Shown: piece after piece, positions 26,264 through 32,801 of the stretch
Layout: every line of letters begins with the position of its first letter
Position numbering within the stretch: the first letter of the stretch is position 1
NCBI GenBank assembly: GCA_023376005.1
Contig: CM042162.1
Location: forward strand, 91,588,137-91,652,136
Direction of reading: 5' to 3'
Source of the DNA: Doryteuthis pealeii
Lineage: Eukaryota; Mollusca; Cephalopoda; Myopsida; Loliginidae
Length of the DNA: 64,000 bases
The notes under the pieces: generated by a model
What the model was told of the DNA's origin: nothing
The model's database searches: none
What the model saw: the letters and a program-made list of their open reading frames with translations, nothing else
Position numbers and translations under genes: made by a program

Positions 26264-29200
26264 TCATCCCATTTTCCCTGCTTAGAGAATATCTTGTATC
26301 AATTAATTAATCCCTGAAATTTTGGAAACCTTGATTCAATTAAATTGATTTATAATAATGATAATTCCTCATCTTAGAAATTCAACTTTTTGATCTTTTC
26401 CCATTTAACAGAAAGATCGTCAATTCCGATCACTGGAGAATACATGAACCTTTTTCCTGTCAAGATTATTACTCAACTCTCTTCCTGGAGACGATCAACT
26501 TTTGAGGATTTTGCTGTAAGTTTACAAGATTTTAGTTTTTATTATTATTAAGTCTCATCAGCGATGTATACAGTATGAGACTTAATAAAGTTGAAACAGC
26601 TGCTGTACGATGTTCTACGTGGGGCGCGATATTTGCCGAGTTCGCTTGTCATGATTATTTTCAATAATTACCGAATTTTATATGATATACGCATTGTAAT
26701 TGCCTTCAAGCAAAAAAATATAAATAATGATATACTTTACTCAACAATGCTTCTAAAGCAAATTATCAAATCTCATCATTTTATTTTTTATTTTTCTAAA
26801 ACCTTCATCAGGATTCGAATTCTGAAGACTGTCTTGATGACTTATGAAAAATGGTAGAATGGTAATTTGTGTAATGAAAGGGGCGTTACCCAGTCATGCG
26901 TAACATGAGTTCTGGACCACGTGCAGATGTTACCTGAAACTGAAAAATCGGTAATCTGAACTTTATTTACATAAATGAGAGTAATCTCCCCTTGTTTGTT
27001 TCACTTTGAGGAAGCTGTGTGTTTTGGTCGGCCATTTTCATTTCACCGTAAATCTACACTGAAAATACGAATTTGTTTGAATAAATACAACTGCATGTTT
27101 TAACACGAAAATATCAAAACGTGTTCTTAATAACAATTTCATTTCAATTGATGTGTAAGCACAATTAACACATTTTATGATTTTTTTTCGTGTTAAGACA
27201 TGCAGTTTTATTGATTTGAACAAATTTGTATTTTCAGTGTAGATTTACAGTGTAATGAAAATGGCTGACCAAAACGCACGGCTTCCTCAAAGTGAAACAA
27301 ACTAGGGGAGGTTACTCTCATTTATGTAGCTAATGTTCAGATTACCAAAAATCTATGTAAAAATTTTATTAAGTGTGCTTTCTTTTTTTTTCTTTTTTTT
27401 TCTTTTTTTTCTCGTCCAAACGTATACCTACTCATTTTGCTATAAATAAAATTAACTAATGTTGTCTTTTCTCTTTTTTTTCTTTTTTCAGAGCCTGCCT
27501 TATACTGCCAATTTGATTCAAGAAGGTTTGGCCCAAGAATCAGATATGTATTTCTGTGCTGTTCTTGAAAGGAGTTCAGCTCGACTGATTTGTCACATCA
27601 TTGTGGCCCCCAATTATCCCGTGGTGGCCCCAGTTTTTTCTTTGTGTGTTCATTGGCAAACAATCAGAACAGTCCTCAATGACTGTCATGTACAGGTAAA
27701 GAAAACTTTTTCACAACATTTAACTCTTAATGTCCTATACCGCCCCATTCCACCTGGCCAGAAGTCACATTCGTTTTCTTAATCCGACCCAAAATATAGC
27801 CTTTGTTTAAATGTAATATTAAACATTTTTAGAAGTCTTTATTTTAAGGGAAATAACAAGTAAATTTGAATGAAAATGCCATTTTTAGCCATTTTTTTTA
27901 TAGATCCTAATAGGAATTTCTCAACAGGATGTTAAGAGTTAATATTCCACTCTCTTTATGACCCCTGTAGATGTCAGTGTATTAACAAAATCTTATTCTT
28001 ATGATTTTTGCTTCTGCTGGTGAATTAAAACATTTTTTTTCTTTTTATCTAATATATATATATATATATATATCTGCCAAACCATAAAGCCATTTTCTTC
28101 TGACACATTTGTTGGTATCGTGTTTTCCCAAAAATAAGACAAGGCTTTTATTAATTTTCACTAGGGTTTATTTTTGGGGGATATTGAGTGTTTGCGTCAC
28201 GTGGTGTGATTATGAAGAATGCTCACTTCTTTCGTCTGTCTGCCACTCTCAACTAGGGCTTATTTTAAAATCATCCTAGGTCTTATTTTGTAGTTAGTTC
28301 TTTTTTTTTGTGGGGGTACGGTGTTTACAGGTAAATTAACATTATGGCCTATTTTGTATTTTACTCAGTAAGTTTTTACTGCTTGTTTAAACCCATTATA
28401 TCATTAACTAGAGCTCATCTTTATCACATAAGATATATTATTCAGGCCACTGTAACCTCAGGCTCTGTTTTAGGTGATTGTTTTGATTTATTATTTTAAA
28501 TACCTTAAAATAAGTCATCTTCAGGTGAATTCAAATGCAGTTTCAGAGCTTAATCATTACTGCACACTCAAGGGGGCTTTAAGCAGCATAAATGCCACCA
28601 GACTTATTGACAAAATTGGGATTAGATATAAAAAAAAATTAAATGGAAGAAGTTAATTATTCTAAAAACTGAAATATCAAAATGTCATAAGATAATTTTA
28701 AAATGTTTAAGGTAATTAAAATAATGAATTAAAAAAAACAAAAACACCTAAAACAAAATCCAATGTTACAGTGTCTTCAATGTTTATTATACACAATAAA
28801 GATCAGGATAATGGTCTGAAATACCATAATTATTCATATCAAGCCTCATCTTATAAATACACATTCAAATAAAAAAGAAAAAAAAAGGATCTTCTCAGTT
28901 AATAATGAGTTTGAATTAAATGTTTAAATCCCTATTTTGCATTGATTGTTCCTCTCATCAGTCTTTTCTTTTTCTTTTTTTTTTTGTGTGGTTTTCAGGA
29001 AATGGAGAGTGAAGTTAATGTTTATTATGAAGAACTTGTTCACCTGAGTCACGTGACCAAATATTATCCAATCAGATACAGCGTATCAGCATGTGTTTTG
29101 ATGTCTACTTAGAAACGGAAACTAAAACATGGCACGTGAAGGTCCACTTGAAATCTCCAAAGAAAAATCTATCCTCGTTTGGCCAGGTAAAAAAAAAAAA

Positions 29201-32200
29201 TCAAGATTTCCTTTTCTTTTTTTTTTTTTTTTTTTTTTCATGACAGATATAACTAAAATGTATCCCTTTTTTATGTTGCAATTTATTTTAAAGATAAAAA
29301 TGATCACATTAATTCAATAATCAAACCGTTTAGGCTGATTGCCATAAAGCAGGGGTCACCAAACGGTTATTTCCTAGTTGAGTAAACATATTACAGGGTG
29401 ACCAAGAAAAACAGAACCTAATTATTTATTATTTTCCATTAAACTAACCCCTAACCCCCCCCCCTAGTTGAGTAACATGATATTACAGGGTGACCCAGAA
29501 AAAACAGAACCTAAATTATTTATTTATTTTCCCATTAAACTAACCCTAACCCCCCCCTAGTTGAGTAACATGATATTACAGGGTACCAGAAAAACAGAAC
29601 CTAAATTATTAATTTTTCTATTATTTTCCCCATTAGACTATCTAACCCCGTTAAACCCACCCGCCCGCTAGTTGAGTAAGACATGATATTACAGGGTGAC
29701 CCAGAAAAAAACCAGAACCTAATATTATTTTATTTTCTCCATTAAATAACCCTAACCCCCTAGTTTGAGAAACAATGGAAATATTAGCAGTGGTGGTACT
29801 CCAGAAAAAACAGAATCCACAAATTTTAATAAAGTACTATTAATTTTAACTAAGGAGGGGTGGGTTTAGGGTTGTTACGTGGTAAAATAATATATTGTAG
29901 TGGTCCTGTTTTTGTTCTGGGTCACCCCTGTAATATCATGTCTCAGACTAGGAAATAACCATCAAACTAATGGCCTGGGAAGGCTTTTTTTTATCAGGGC
30001 CTGGTAACGGTACTGAATTTGTTGGTTAAACTGGTACGGAAACACAAGACTTCTGATCCATTTAAATTCAAAATGTGGAAGGTATGGAATCCATCAAAAT
30101 GAAATTGACTGATAAACATTGAAGAAATTCTCTTGATGGATCTAGCAGTCCGAACCAAACATTAAAGTGATATCTTGTAAAGGCGAAACTCCAGTTTCAC
30201 AAATCTCATTAAACTTTCTGTTAATGTGCATTCTTTGATAATGTTCTAAAAATAAAATTATGTTGTGTCAAATTTGGTGTTTTGTGGCATACAATTACGC
30301 CAGCTGTCCATGCCATGAATATAACACGAAATATAAATTTTTTGTTTACATCTTTTCTTCAGAGCTTTCGTTCTTGGCCTATCAAGTATTGATACACAAT
30401 AATAATGTGCCCGTGCTCGTTATTTTTCAAGTATTCCGGTCCGCATGCTCCGGTTTGATTGTTTTTTTAACATGCCGTCCCAGCCGTGAAAAATTTTGGT
30501 GATTCCTTGCCATAGAGCAAGTGGTTAGCATGCTACCTTATGCAGACTATTCATATTGTATAAGTTTGGTTTTCACTTGGTGGGTTTTGTGCCCGATGTG
30601 GATTAATACGCATTTGACTAGAAGGGGAGATAACTCTTACCTTCAAGCCAAGTTGTAAAAATGGGGAGGCTATTCATATTGGATTGCGCCCTAACCCTAT
30701 TGTCCTTGATGGCAGGCACCAAACCTTTTTATCATTATGGGTCTAGAAGTGTGGTGGGCTGAGGGTCGTTTCATTCCTTAGGAATGATGTTTAAATCTCT
30801 AATTATATATATATTATATAATATATATAATATATAATATTAATATATATGAAATGCGTACGTAAATAAATCACTGTTTATTGATTGGCTTTTAGCCGAC
30901 AATTTTTGGAGGTATATGTGCTTAATGGAGTCATATATAGATTCTTGAAAATAATTGAATTAATAATTAATGATATTTAGGTGGCATTATGTTGCAGATG
31001 ATAAGGCTAACAGATCGAGAAATTTCAGGGATTGACATTTCTCGATCTGTTTAGCCCTTAATTTGAAATATATCCCGCCTAAATTCATTATTTTATTAAC
31101 CTAATTAATTTTTCAGAATTGAGGTTATGATTCCATTGCAGCATATCCTCAAAATAAATAATATATATGTGGTGTGTGTGTCCAGTCTGAGTTTGGGAAT
31201 GTGGAGCACGCCCTGTCATCACTATTGCGTCCCTGGTCCACTCTGACCCGGAGTGGGTAGTACCTGTTTAGGGTCCATCTTGGGTTAGTAAATATGATGA
31301 GTTCATAACAAAAAATTGTTGTATCCATTAAGACATGATTTATTCAATACTTTATCGGGCATTAAATGACCCGACCTGAGGTGATTATGCGTAAACACAA
31401 AAAAACAAATCATATGTTCTGCATATTAAGTGCCTTCTTTTTATGCTACTCCCCTCCCACCAGTCTCTCCTGGTCTACATATTGAACATAATCTGGTAGT
31501 AGTGATGTTTACTTACACTCGCCTAATTAATTCTGGTCATCATCATGTTTGCGCTGAGTAGTACTGATAGCCTGTCAATGCCTTTCACCACTGTCTCTAT
31601 CTAATGCATCTGGCTCGTTGGGAGGCCTCTGCGTAGCATCAAGGATCTGCGCGAGTTGGTAATTATAGGTTTTTTTCTTTGATAAATTTGGTTAAATTTA
31701 TTAATAATGAAATGTATGTAAACTGTCTGTAAGACAAGAACTACATCACCACTAACGTCATGATGTTCTTTGTTATTTTAAGTTATATCTTCTCAATGTA
31801 TTTTGAAATAGTCATTTATTAATCTTAATTAACATCATATTTATTAACTATGGTCTCTATTAAATCGAGCTGAGTTAGATTTGCCAACAAACTGCTCATA
31901 TTTATTAATGATCAAATCCTGAAATATGTTGTTATATTATCCTAAGAAATAAAGATTTTACGATAGTATACAGTGTAATGAATTTATATAATGGGTTTAA
32001 GTAAATAATTATTGCTGTATTTGATTTCCTAATATAATCATGTTATTCTCAACGTATTAAAATCAATTGCCTTATAATTATAATTTTATATAGAAATTCA
32101 ATTAAAATAACATTAAAATCAATCCTATTAGAATTTCACATGAGAATTCAAGTTATAAAATAACATTAAAATAAGTGTATATATTTTATATTCATTCTAT

Positions 32201-32732
32201 TTAGTTTCATTAGTGTTCCCTAATTAAATGTAATTATTATATCAAAACTTAATACTTGTACCCTAGGGGTACATCTTTTTACTTGTTTCTTTTATACACT
32301 GATAAAAGTTTCTAAATTTCCTTGGTTATTGTCCTATACATCCAACCTAAAAAAAGGGGAACCACTCTGATATTGATTTTATCTGTTATTAATCTACTAC
32401 ATGTAATTTTCCATTAAACTAACTAACGCGTCCGTCTTCCTTTTTTCCTATAGATCAATAAATAAATGAATTTGAGTCCTCAGCCAGAGGGTTCCCCTTT
32501 TGTTAGGTTGGAGTTATAGGAAATAACCATTTCTGTTACGTTTTTATTTTACTGATCTAGTGAAAAATTTTAACAAACTACTTTTAAAGTCAAGTCAATG
32601 TCAAGTAAAAAATAGAACCTTTTTTTTCTTTTTCTGTTTTTTTTCTTTTGTCTTTTTTTTCAGAGGATCCGAATTCGAAGACAAGAACCTTTCAGTACGA
32701 CTGCTCATGTTGGGAATTTTCATCATCGCTGA
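6010..32732 (+). CDS. THOC5: THO complex subunit 5 (THOC5), C-terminal part, 12 exons
   Basis: THOC5 is a subunit of the nuclear THO/TREX complex, which couples transcription and processing to mRNA export. I assembled it from twelve GT-AG exons: 6010-6124, 8187-8319, 9708-9782, 11417-11466, 15170-15269, 19026-19137, 22054-22155, 24444-24643, 26412-26515, 27492-27695, 28999-29186, 32664-32732. Phases agree across every junction. The product is about 483 residues if one base missing from exon 11 is allowed for; animal THOC5 is about 680 residues, so roughly 200 N-terminal residues lie outside the window or in the gap. Family hallmarks seen in order: [23 protein letters not shown], an acidic Asp/Asn/Ser stretch, a basic linker, YLYPGDHG with [25 protein letters not shown] and a short basic tail ending in HHR. 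Introns are 0.9-3.8 kb and repeat-filled. No first exon or promoter is visible. Confidence 0.9.
6236..7067. mobile_element. TA-flanked element with mariner-like ends and internal minisatellite
   Basis: The left end CAGGGTTTTCTGAAGGTCTT and right end GACAAGACTCTCGGACCACC are diverged inverses, each flanked by TA. The short relative at 25244-25374 has the same ends with only about 130 bp. Here the interior is swollen by a second repeat carrying the 41-bp minisatellite. Confidence 0.5.
6575..6905 (+). repeat. Minisatellite, 41-bp unit, about 8 copies
   Basis: GGATCATACCCAAC / TGAGGAACACCAAGGAACAA units recur at 41-base steps (one 31 and one 40). Two-to-three-copy relatives lie at 63330-63460 and a degenerate one at 34020-34100, all inside the same dispersed repeat. 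Confidence 0.85.
7190..7705 (+). mobile_element. Dispersed retroposon 3' end (GACTYGGAGTGG family)
   Basis: Shared blocks: GATGCTTAAGGATGGAACCC, ATGTGCTAGAAGG, GAGCTCTGGGG, AGGTCCACTCTGAC, ACCTGTTAGGGT, AACAAAGGTTGACATGCC. The same series occurs at 17395-17945, 25380-25900, 31190-31400 and 63745-64000. A LINE 3' untranslated end is likely, since the same TTGGCATTAAATGACCC end follows a LINE ORF at 17958-18242. Confidence 0.55.
7712..8064. mobile_element. MITE with CACCAATAGGCACYCCGGCT termini, right arm
   Basis: Same element as 5191-5548. It ends about 120 bases upstream of a THOC5 exon acceptor. Confidence 0.7.
8187..8319 (+). CDS. THOC5: THOC5 exon with VQEYL and LPQPLYVLF blocks
   Basis: Acceptor TATTTCAG, donor GTAAGT. 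It encodes [12 protein letters not shown] and [13 protein letters not shown], the best-conserved block of the family. It starts in phase 0 and ends with a single G that joins the next exon to make Asp. An identical antisense copy lies at 4954-5086. Confidence 0.92.
8450..8842 (+). mobile_element. Possible solo LTR or retroposon end (right arm)
   Basis: Sense-strand equivalent of 4430-4830, with AATAAATACAAAG about 50 bases before the putative end. Confidence 0.3.
9379..9605 (+). mobile_element. Half copy of GGTAATxTGAACATTAGCTAC element, right arm
   Basis: Mirror of 3663-3889. It begins with TTAATTGTGCTTGTGCATTA and ends in ATTACC, about 100 bases upstream of a THOC5 exon. Confidence 0.6.
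9708..9782 (+). CDS. THOC5: THOC5 exon, 75 nt
   Basis: Acceptor TATCACAG, donor GTAAGT. It reads [19 protein letters not shown] in frame with both neighbours, matching the segment after the PLYVLF block where family members have a similar LSV-hydrophobic-EG-acidic run. It is duplicated in antisense at 3486-3560. Confidence 0.85.
10451..10684 (-). mobile_element. tRNA-derived SINE type I, right-arm copy
   Basis: Reverse-oriented equivalent of 2301-2533, with the same body and terminal CCACCC...GACTT motif. Confidence 0.65.
10687..11188. mobile_element. Foldback/MITE, right-arm copy of 1700-2202
   Basis: Same terminal inverted repeats as the left-arm copy. It sits beside the tRNA-like head of a SINE and may have inserted into that SINE. 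Confidence 0.7.
11417..11466 (+). CDS. THOC5: THOC5 exon, acidic linker
   Basis: A 50-nt exon behind a poly-T tract ending in TTTTTAG, with donor GTGAGT. It reads [17 protein letters not shown], the acidic low-complexity linker found at this place in THOC5. The reading frame is fixed by both junctions. An antisense copy lies at 1417-1466. Confidence 0.82.
12800..13105 (+). pseudogene. LINE reverse-transcriptase C-terminal remnant, frameshifted
   Basis: Frame one gives [17 protein letters not shown]...NTRGHAYKI...DFWKHFF; frame two continues with [14 protein letters not shown]...SFKASM. Together these are the C-terminal tail typical of non-LTR retrotransposon ORF2 (R-x-hydrophobic..RGH..FF..RV...WN.LP....FK), split by a frameshift near 12980-12990. 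A 110-bp tandem repeat follows directly. Confidence 0.75.
13111..13660 (+). repeat. Tandem repeat, 110-bp unit, five copies
   Basis: The ACATGTATATTATTACTGTA / TTCCTGACACTAATACATTA blocks recur every 110 bases (GTACACATAC-type sites at 13121, 13231, 13341, 13451, 13561). It follows the LINE C-terminus and may be its 3' untranslated region. Confidence 0.9.
13817..14440 (+). mobile_element. Helitron-like non-autonomous element
   Basis: It begins A|TC followed by the family block TGTCTGTCTGTAACC and TACGTCGCAATACC, and ends GGACACATATCCTTGCTAG|T. TC start, CTAG end and an A/T insertion point are Helitron hallmarks. A 65-bp unit containing TTAGTCTTTCTAATTCAATA is repeated three times before the end. 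Confidence 0.6.
14537..15086. mobile_element. Longer relative of the CCAATAGRCACC MITE
   Basis: Ends ACCAAGTATCCAATAGACAC and GTGTCTATTGGATACTTGGT are inverse, with TTTTGCTTTTCACC blocks inside each. It is about 550 bp, with A/T-rich tandem ATTTTTATATTAAA units in the middle. It ends 83 bases before a THOC5 exon. Confidence 0.65.
15170..15269 (+). CDS. THOC5: THOC5 exon, basic linker and HPL block
   Basis: Acceptor TTTTATAG, donor GTAAGT. The first half is basic ([17 protein letters not shown]), followed by [15 protein letters not shown], which matches the conserved HPLSV-type strand that opens the C-terminal domain. It is the first exon beyond the inverted-repeat arms and is single copy. 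Confidence 0.9.
15627..15852. mobile_element. Foldback MITE with ACTATTGTCCTCATCTTCAT ends
   Basis: AGTATTATTTGGATTATTCA... and its inverse ...CCGAATAATCCAAATAATACT form terminal inverted repeats of about 54 bp. The inside contains CCTCCGGCCTTCTTCAGGTA. Relatives: 33124-33236, 45544-46013, and one end at 41031-41200. Confidence 0.75.
16010..16345 (-). pseudogene. LINE ORF C-terminal fragment (DTGC...EDLP type)
   Basis: The minus strand reads [19 protein letters not shown] followed by TNRDGW, the C-terminal tail of a LINE polyprotein also seen at 47729-47936. A short ATG-repeat follows at its 3' side (15990-16010). Confidence 0.6.
16363..16588 (-). mobile_element. tRNA-derived SINE type I
   Basis: Reverse orientation: the end motif GTCGTCGGGGTGGCCTAAAG at the left, GGAGATTATT, CACACCTACCATCTGCTCC, and the tRNA-like head CCGAACGCTCTACCGACTGA at the right. 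It separates two LINE fragments. Confidence 0.75.
16590..16790 (-). pseudogene. LINE-type C2H2 finger fragment
   Basis: The minus strand reads [20 protein letters not shown] followed by C, the C-x2-C...GL-x-SH-x-R finger that often ends LINE ORFs, then stops after FMGTKTVL. No intact ORF. Confidence 0.45.
17135..17388 (-). mobile_element. tRNA-derived SINE type III
   Basis: On the minus strand the head reads CGCATGGTCTAATGGTTAG (A-box-like) with GAGTTCAATTCCTGG (B-box-like), then the CTTGGGAAAGGTATGAATCC, GACTGGGCTCTTTAAC and GACCTTGTGTCACATCC body blocks. Confidence 0.65.
17395..17945 (+). mobile_element. GACTCGGAGTGG-family retroposon end, interrupted by a MITE
   Basis: Same series of blocks as 7190-7705. 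The AAAATAACCCAACAAAGG block is split by the element at 17661-17898, giving a filled/empty site comparison. Confidence 0.6.
17661..17898. mobile_element. TIR element with ACTCTTAAYRTYCT ends, TA target
   Basis: Ends ACTCTTAATGTTCT and AGGATGTTAAGAGT. Flanking TA is duplicated: host block GGCATAAAATA|ACCCAACAAAGG is uninterrupted at 7660-7690 and 25855-25870. Second member 27723-27939. Confidence 0.75.
17958..18242 (+). pseudogene. LINE RNase H-tail fragment, 94 codons
   Basis: The open frame reads [17 protein letters not shown], then [19 protein letters not shown]: the RLRIGHS-x-LTH and C-x2-C-x7-H-x4-C tail of jockey/CR1-type LINE ORF2. It has a stop just upstream and TGA at 18240. It is followed by a TTGGCATTAAATGACCC retroposon end. 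Confidence 0.75.
18518..18952 (-). mobile_element. Helitron-like non-autonomous element, clean ends
   Basis: On the minus strand it starts A|TCTATTAATAATGGAGATTG and ends GTTGCTAG|T, with a GC-rich imperfect palindrome (ACCCTACGGGCG) about 15 bases before the end. These are exact Helitron terminal rules. Confidence 0.7.
19026..19137 (+). CDS. THOC5: THOC5 exon, LTFSY block
   Basis: Acceptor TTTTTGTAG, donor GTAAAT. It encodes [20 protein letters not shown] and then a short linker ending in CGG. The last bases of this exon and its donor are repeated about 1 kb downstream in the same intron, at 20155-20180. Confidence 0.9.
19211..20060 (+). repeat. Three tandem SINE type III-derived segments
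   Basis: GTGGTGTAATGGTTATCATT-type heads at 19211, 19391 and 19846 each run into AGTTCAAATCC, GACAAGGCTGTTTCAAATCT, AATTTGTTTAGAAAA and AACAATAAAA. The second and third are followed by an identical CACAGTGGCGCCTCCTAGTG block, so a unit of about 450 bp was duplicated. Confidence 0.65.
20155..20180 (+). repeat. Duplicate of THOC5 exon-6 end and donor
   Basis: ATTTGTGGAGGGTAAATACC repeats the last exon bases and 5' splice site at 19127-19148. Similarity resumes after the inserted SINE (CTACTACTACTA...CTTGATTTTTC). It acts as a potential decoy donor. Confidence 0.7.
20181..20430 (+). mobile_element. Full-length tRNA-derived SINE type I with 11-bp TSD
   Basis: A box TTAGCTCAGTCGG (20194-20206) and B box AGTTCGATACC (20239-20249) form an internal Pol III promoter. 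The body runs to CACCCTGACGACTT. AAATACCAATT is duplicated at 20170-20180 and 20431-20441. Confidence 0.85.
20968..21045 (-). mobile_element. SINE type I tail fragment
   Basis: GAGTGGCCTATTG...GGGAGTCTATCCCCTTTTCA is the inverse of the SINE type I 3' part. It lies head-to-head with the next copy. Confidence 0.5.
21050..21275 (+). mobile_element. tRNA-derived SINE type I
   Basis: GGCCAGTTTAACTCAGTCGG head, GGTTCGATACTGG B box, GGAGTTGATGGTAGGTGTGG and the TAGACTCCCTCGCTGTCTGG body. It is truncated before the usual CCACCCTGA end. Confidence 0.75.
21640..21845 (-). mobile_element. Degenerate SINE type I
   Basis: Scattered remains in reverse orientation (CTCCCAGG..TTTACTGCACAGATC, CATGCACTGAGTTGGTGAGG, CCAGTATCGAACACAGAACC). 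Confidence 0.4.
22054..22155 (+). CDS. THOC5: THOC5 exon, YPGDHG/NPANQY block
   Basis: Acceptor TATTTTCAG, donor GTGAGT. It encodes [18 protein letters not shown] and [14 protein letters not shown], the most recognisable motif of the C-terminal half of THOC5. A poly-T/GGATCC minisatellite begins less than 100 bases after the donor. Confidence 0.93.
22240..22640 (+). repeat. Poly-T/GGATCC minisatellite in THOC5 intron
   Basis: About eleven units of CTAATTACCAYGGATCCAGG followed by a T-run of very variable length (5-23 T). Every unit carries a GGATCC core. Confidence 0.85.
22700..22815 (+). repeat. Fragment related to the left-arm retroposon insertion
   Basis: AAATCAAGGGGGCAGGTGTT is shared with 2799-3087, followed by similar GGCCCCCTGGGATC and CCAGTGGCC...CCAC blocks. 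Confidence 0.55.
22838..23090 (+). mobile_element. tRNA-derived SINE type III, diverged
   Basis: GCGTGGCCTAACGGTTATC head, CGAGTTCAAATCTTG B-box-like site, CCCTTGGGAAAGGCATGAA and GGCAGACTGGCTTCTTTGGC body, ending GATATTGTGTCGTGTCCTA. Confidence 0.65.
23487..23689. mobile_element. Foldback MITE, GGTTATTTCCTA family
   Basis: GGTTATTTCCTATAACTCCA and its inverse TGGAGTTATAGGATATAACC bound a 203-bp element; inner inverse GGGAACCACTCTGAATGAAT. The CCCTAACCCTAAACC core is shared by the family. Confidence 0.8.
23823..24090 (+). mobile_element. tRNA-derived SINE type III
   Basis: TGTTGTAATGGTTAGTCAT head, CGAGTTCAAATCCTGG, CTTGGGAAAGGTATGAATTC, GACTGGGCTCTTTAACCTTG, ATTGACCTTGTGCAAAGGGG. Confidence 0.7.
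24153..24313. mobile_element. Palindromic MITE, CTTTTGCGATC ends
   Basis: CTTTTGCGATCTCATTTCAT and its inverse ATGAAACGCGATCGCAAAAG bound it, with CCGGTT/AACCGG inside. Its right flank GGGTGCCTAAAGGTCATATG also occurs at 23755 and, diverged, next to a THOC5 exon at 9806 (and its mirror at 3460). Confidence 0.65.
24444..24643 (+). CDS. THOC5: THOC5 exon, GRPYMW and SLSASHM block
   Basis: Acceptor TTTTTATAG, donor GTAAGT. At 200 nt it is one of the two longest exons here. It reads [15 protein letters not shown], then [20 protein letters not shown], ending in a basic helix with [11 protein letters not shown]. All of this aligns in order with the family. Confidence 0.93.
25244..25374. mobile_element. 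Short mariner-like MITE
   Basis: Ends CAGCGTGGTCGGAAAGTCTT and GACAAGATTTCAGACCACCC are inverse, with TA before the left end. It is the compact form of the element at 6236-7067. Confidence 0.6.
25380..25900 (+). mobile_element. GACTYGGAGTGG-family retroposon end
   Basis: The same block order as 7190-7705, with an (AT)n expansion at 25584-25609. Confidence 0.55.
26033..26224. mobile_element. Foldback MITE, GGTTATTTCCTA family
   Basis: GGTTATTTCCTATAAGTCTA and the inverse end TAGACTTATAGGAAATAACC, with inner inverse GGGGAACCACTCTTGACTGA. A poly-T run of about 35 follows. Confidence 0.85.
26412..26515 (+). CDS. THOC5: THOC5 exon, LFPVKI block
   Basis: Acceptor TTTAACAG, donor GTAAGT. It encodes [20 protein letters not shown] followed by RRSTFEDFA, matching the Y-x-LFP-x-K segment of the C-terminal domain. 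It ends in phase 0. Confidence 0.9.
26950..27346. mobile_element. Palindromic element, GGTAATCTGAAC ends
   Basis: Two diverged halves meet near 27165 in inverse orientation: both carry CATAAATGAGAGTAA-type ends and CATGTTTTAACACGAAAA-type inner blocks. It is the full form of the half copies at 3663-3889, 9379-9605, 51698 and 59202. Confidence 0.75.
27492..27695 (+). CDS. THOC5: THOC5 exon, 68 codons
   Basis: Acceptor CTTTTTTCAG, donor GTAAAG; both ends are phase 0. It encodes a strand-rich segment with [15 protein letters not shown], then [17 protein letters not shown] element (27723-27939) begins 28 bases downstream of the exon end. Confidence 0.92.
27723..27939. mobile_element. TIR element with ACTCTTAAYRTYCT ends
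   Basis: ACTCTTAATGTCCT and AGGATGTTAAGAGT ends flanked by TA. It lies just after a THOC5 exon donor. Confidence 0.75.
28999..29186 (+). CDS. THOC5: THOC5 exon with one-base deficit (apparent frameshift)
   Basis: Acceptor GTTTTCAG, donor GTAAAA. The start reads [13 protein letters not shown] in phase 0. The end must also be phase 0 to join the last exon, but 188 nt is not divisible by three. After about 29069 the family-like reading ([18 protein letters not shown]) is in another frame; the upstream frame hits TAG at 29110-29112. A single missing base near 29060-29070 explains it. This could be a consensus error or a true mutation. Everything else in the gene is intact, which favours an error. 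Confidence 0.85.
29365..29960. mobile_element. GGTTATTTCCTA-family element with amplified left half
   Basis: Starts GGTTATTTCCTAGTTGAGTA and ends TCAGACTAGGAAATAACC. The left inner block (AGTAACATGATATTACAGGG...CCATTAAACTAACCCTAACC) is repeated about four times at roughly 100-bp steps before one inverse block near 29920. Confidence 0.7.
29961..30780. other. Intron stretch without recognised features
   Basis: No motif or coding match found except a weak tRNA-like or retroposon-like stretch near 30520-30780 (ATGTTTAAATCTC, GGGTCTAGAAGTG) that looks like a decayed GACTYGGAGTGG-family fragment. Confidence 0.4.
30905..31152. mobile_element. Foldback element centred on GGGATTGACAT
   Basis: Left AACAGATCGAGAAAT and right ATTTCTCGATCTGTTT meet around 31030 and the similarity continues outward to GAGGTATATGTGC / GCAGCATATCCTC. 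One half recurs at 42955-43090. Confidence 0.6.
31668..32287 (+). mobile_element. Diverged Helitron-like element
   Basis: It shares ATTAATAATGAAATGT, CTGTCTGTAAGACAAGAACT and TTTATATAGAAATTCAATTA with the Helitron-like family and ends near TACCCTAGGGGTAC (palindromic CCTAGG). Confidence 0.45.
32324..32528. mobile_element. Foldback MITE, GGTTATTTCCTA family
   Basis: GGTTATTGTCCTATACATCC and its inverse end GGAGTTATAGGAAATAACC, with inner AAGGGGAACCACTC. It lies 135 bases before the last THOC5 acceptor. Confidence 0.75.
32664..32732 (+). CDS. THOC5: THOC5 last exon and stop
   Basis: Acceptor TTTTTTTTCAG. It encodes [20 protein letters not shown] and then HR, with TGA at 32730-32732. The short basic C-terminus ending in an aromatic-His-Arg group resembles THOC5 tails. 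It is preceded by a foldback element (32324-32528) and a pyrimidine tract. Confidence 0.85.
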   Translation, partial: RIRIRRQEPFSTTAHVGNFHHR

Positions 32733-32795
32733 TTTTTTTTTTGGCAAAAGAAAATTTCATGTTATGAAGTCATTTCAGTATTCATTTTTCTTTTA

Positions 32796-32801
32796 AATAA
32801 A
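32796..32801 (+). promoter_or_regulatory. Polyadenylation signal AATAAA of THOC5
   Basis: A canonical AATAAA begins 64 bases after the THOC5 stop codon, followed by T-rich sequence. It implies a very short 3' UTR of about 85-95 bases. Confidence 0.6.
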
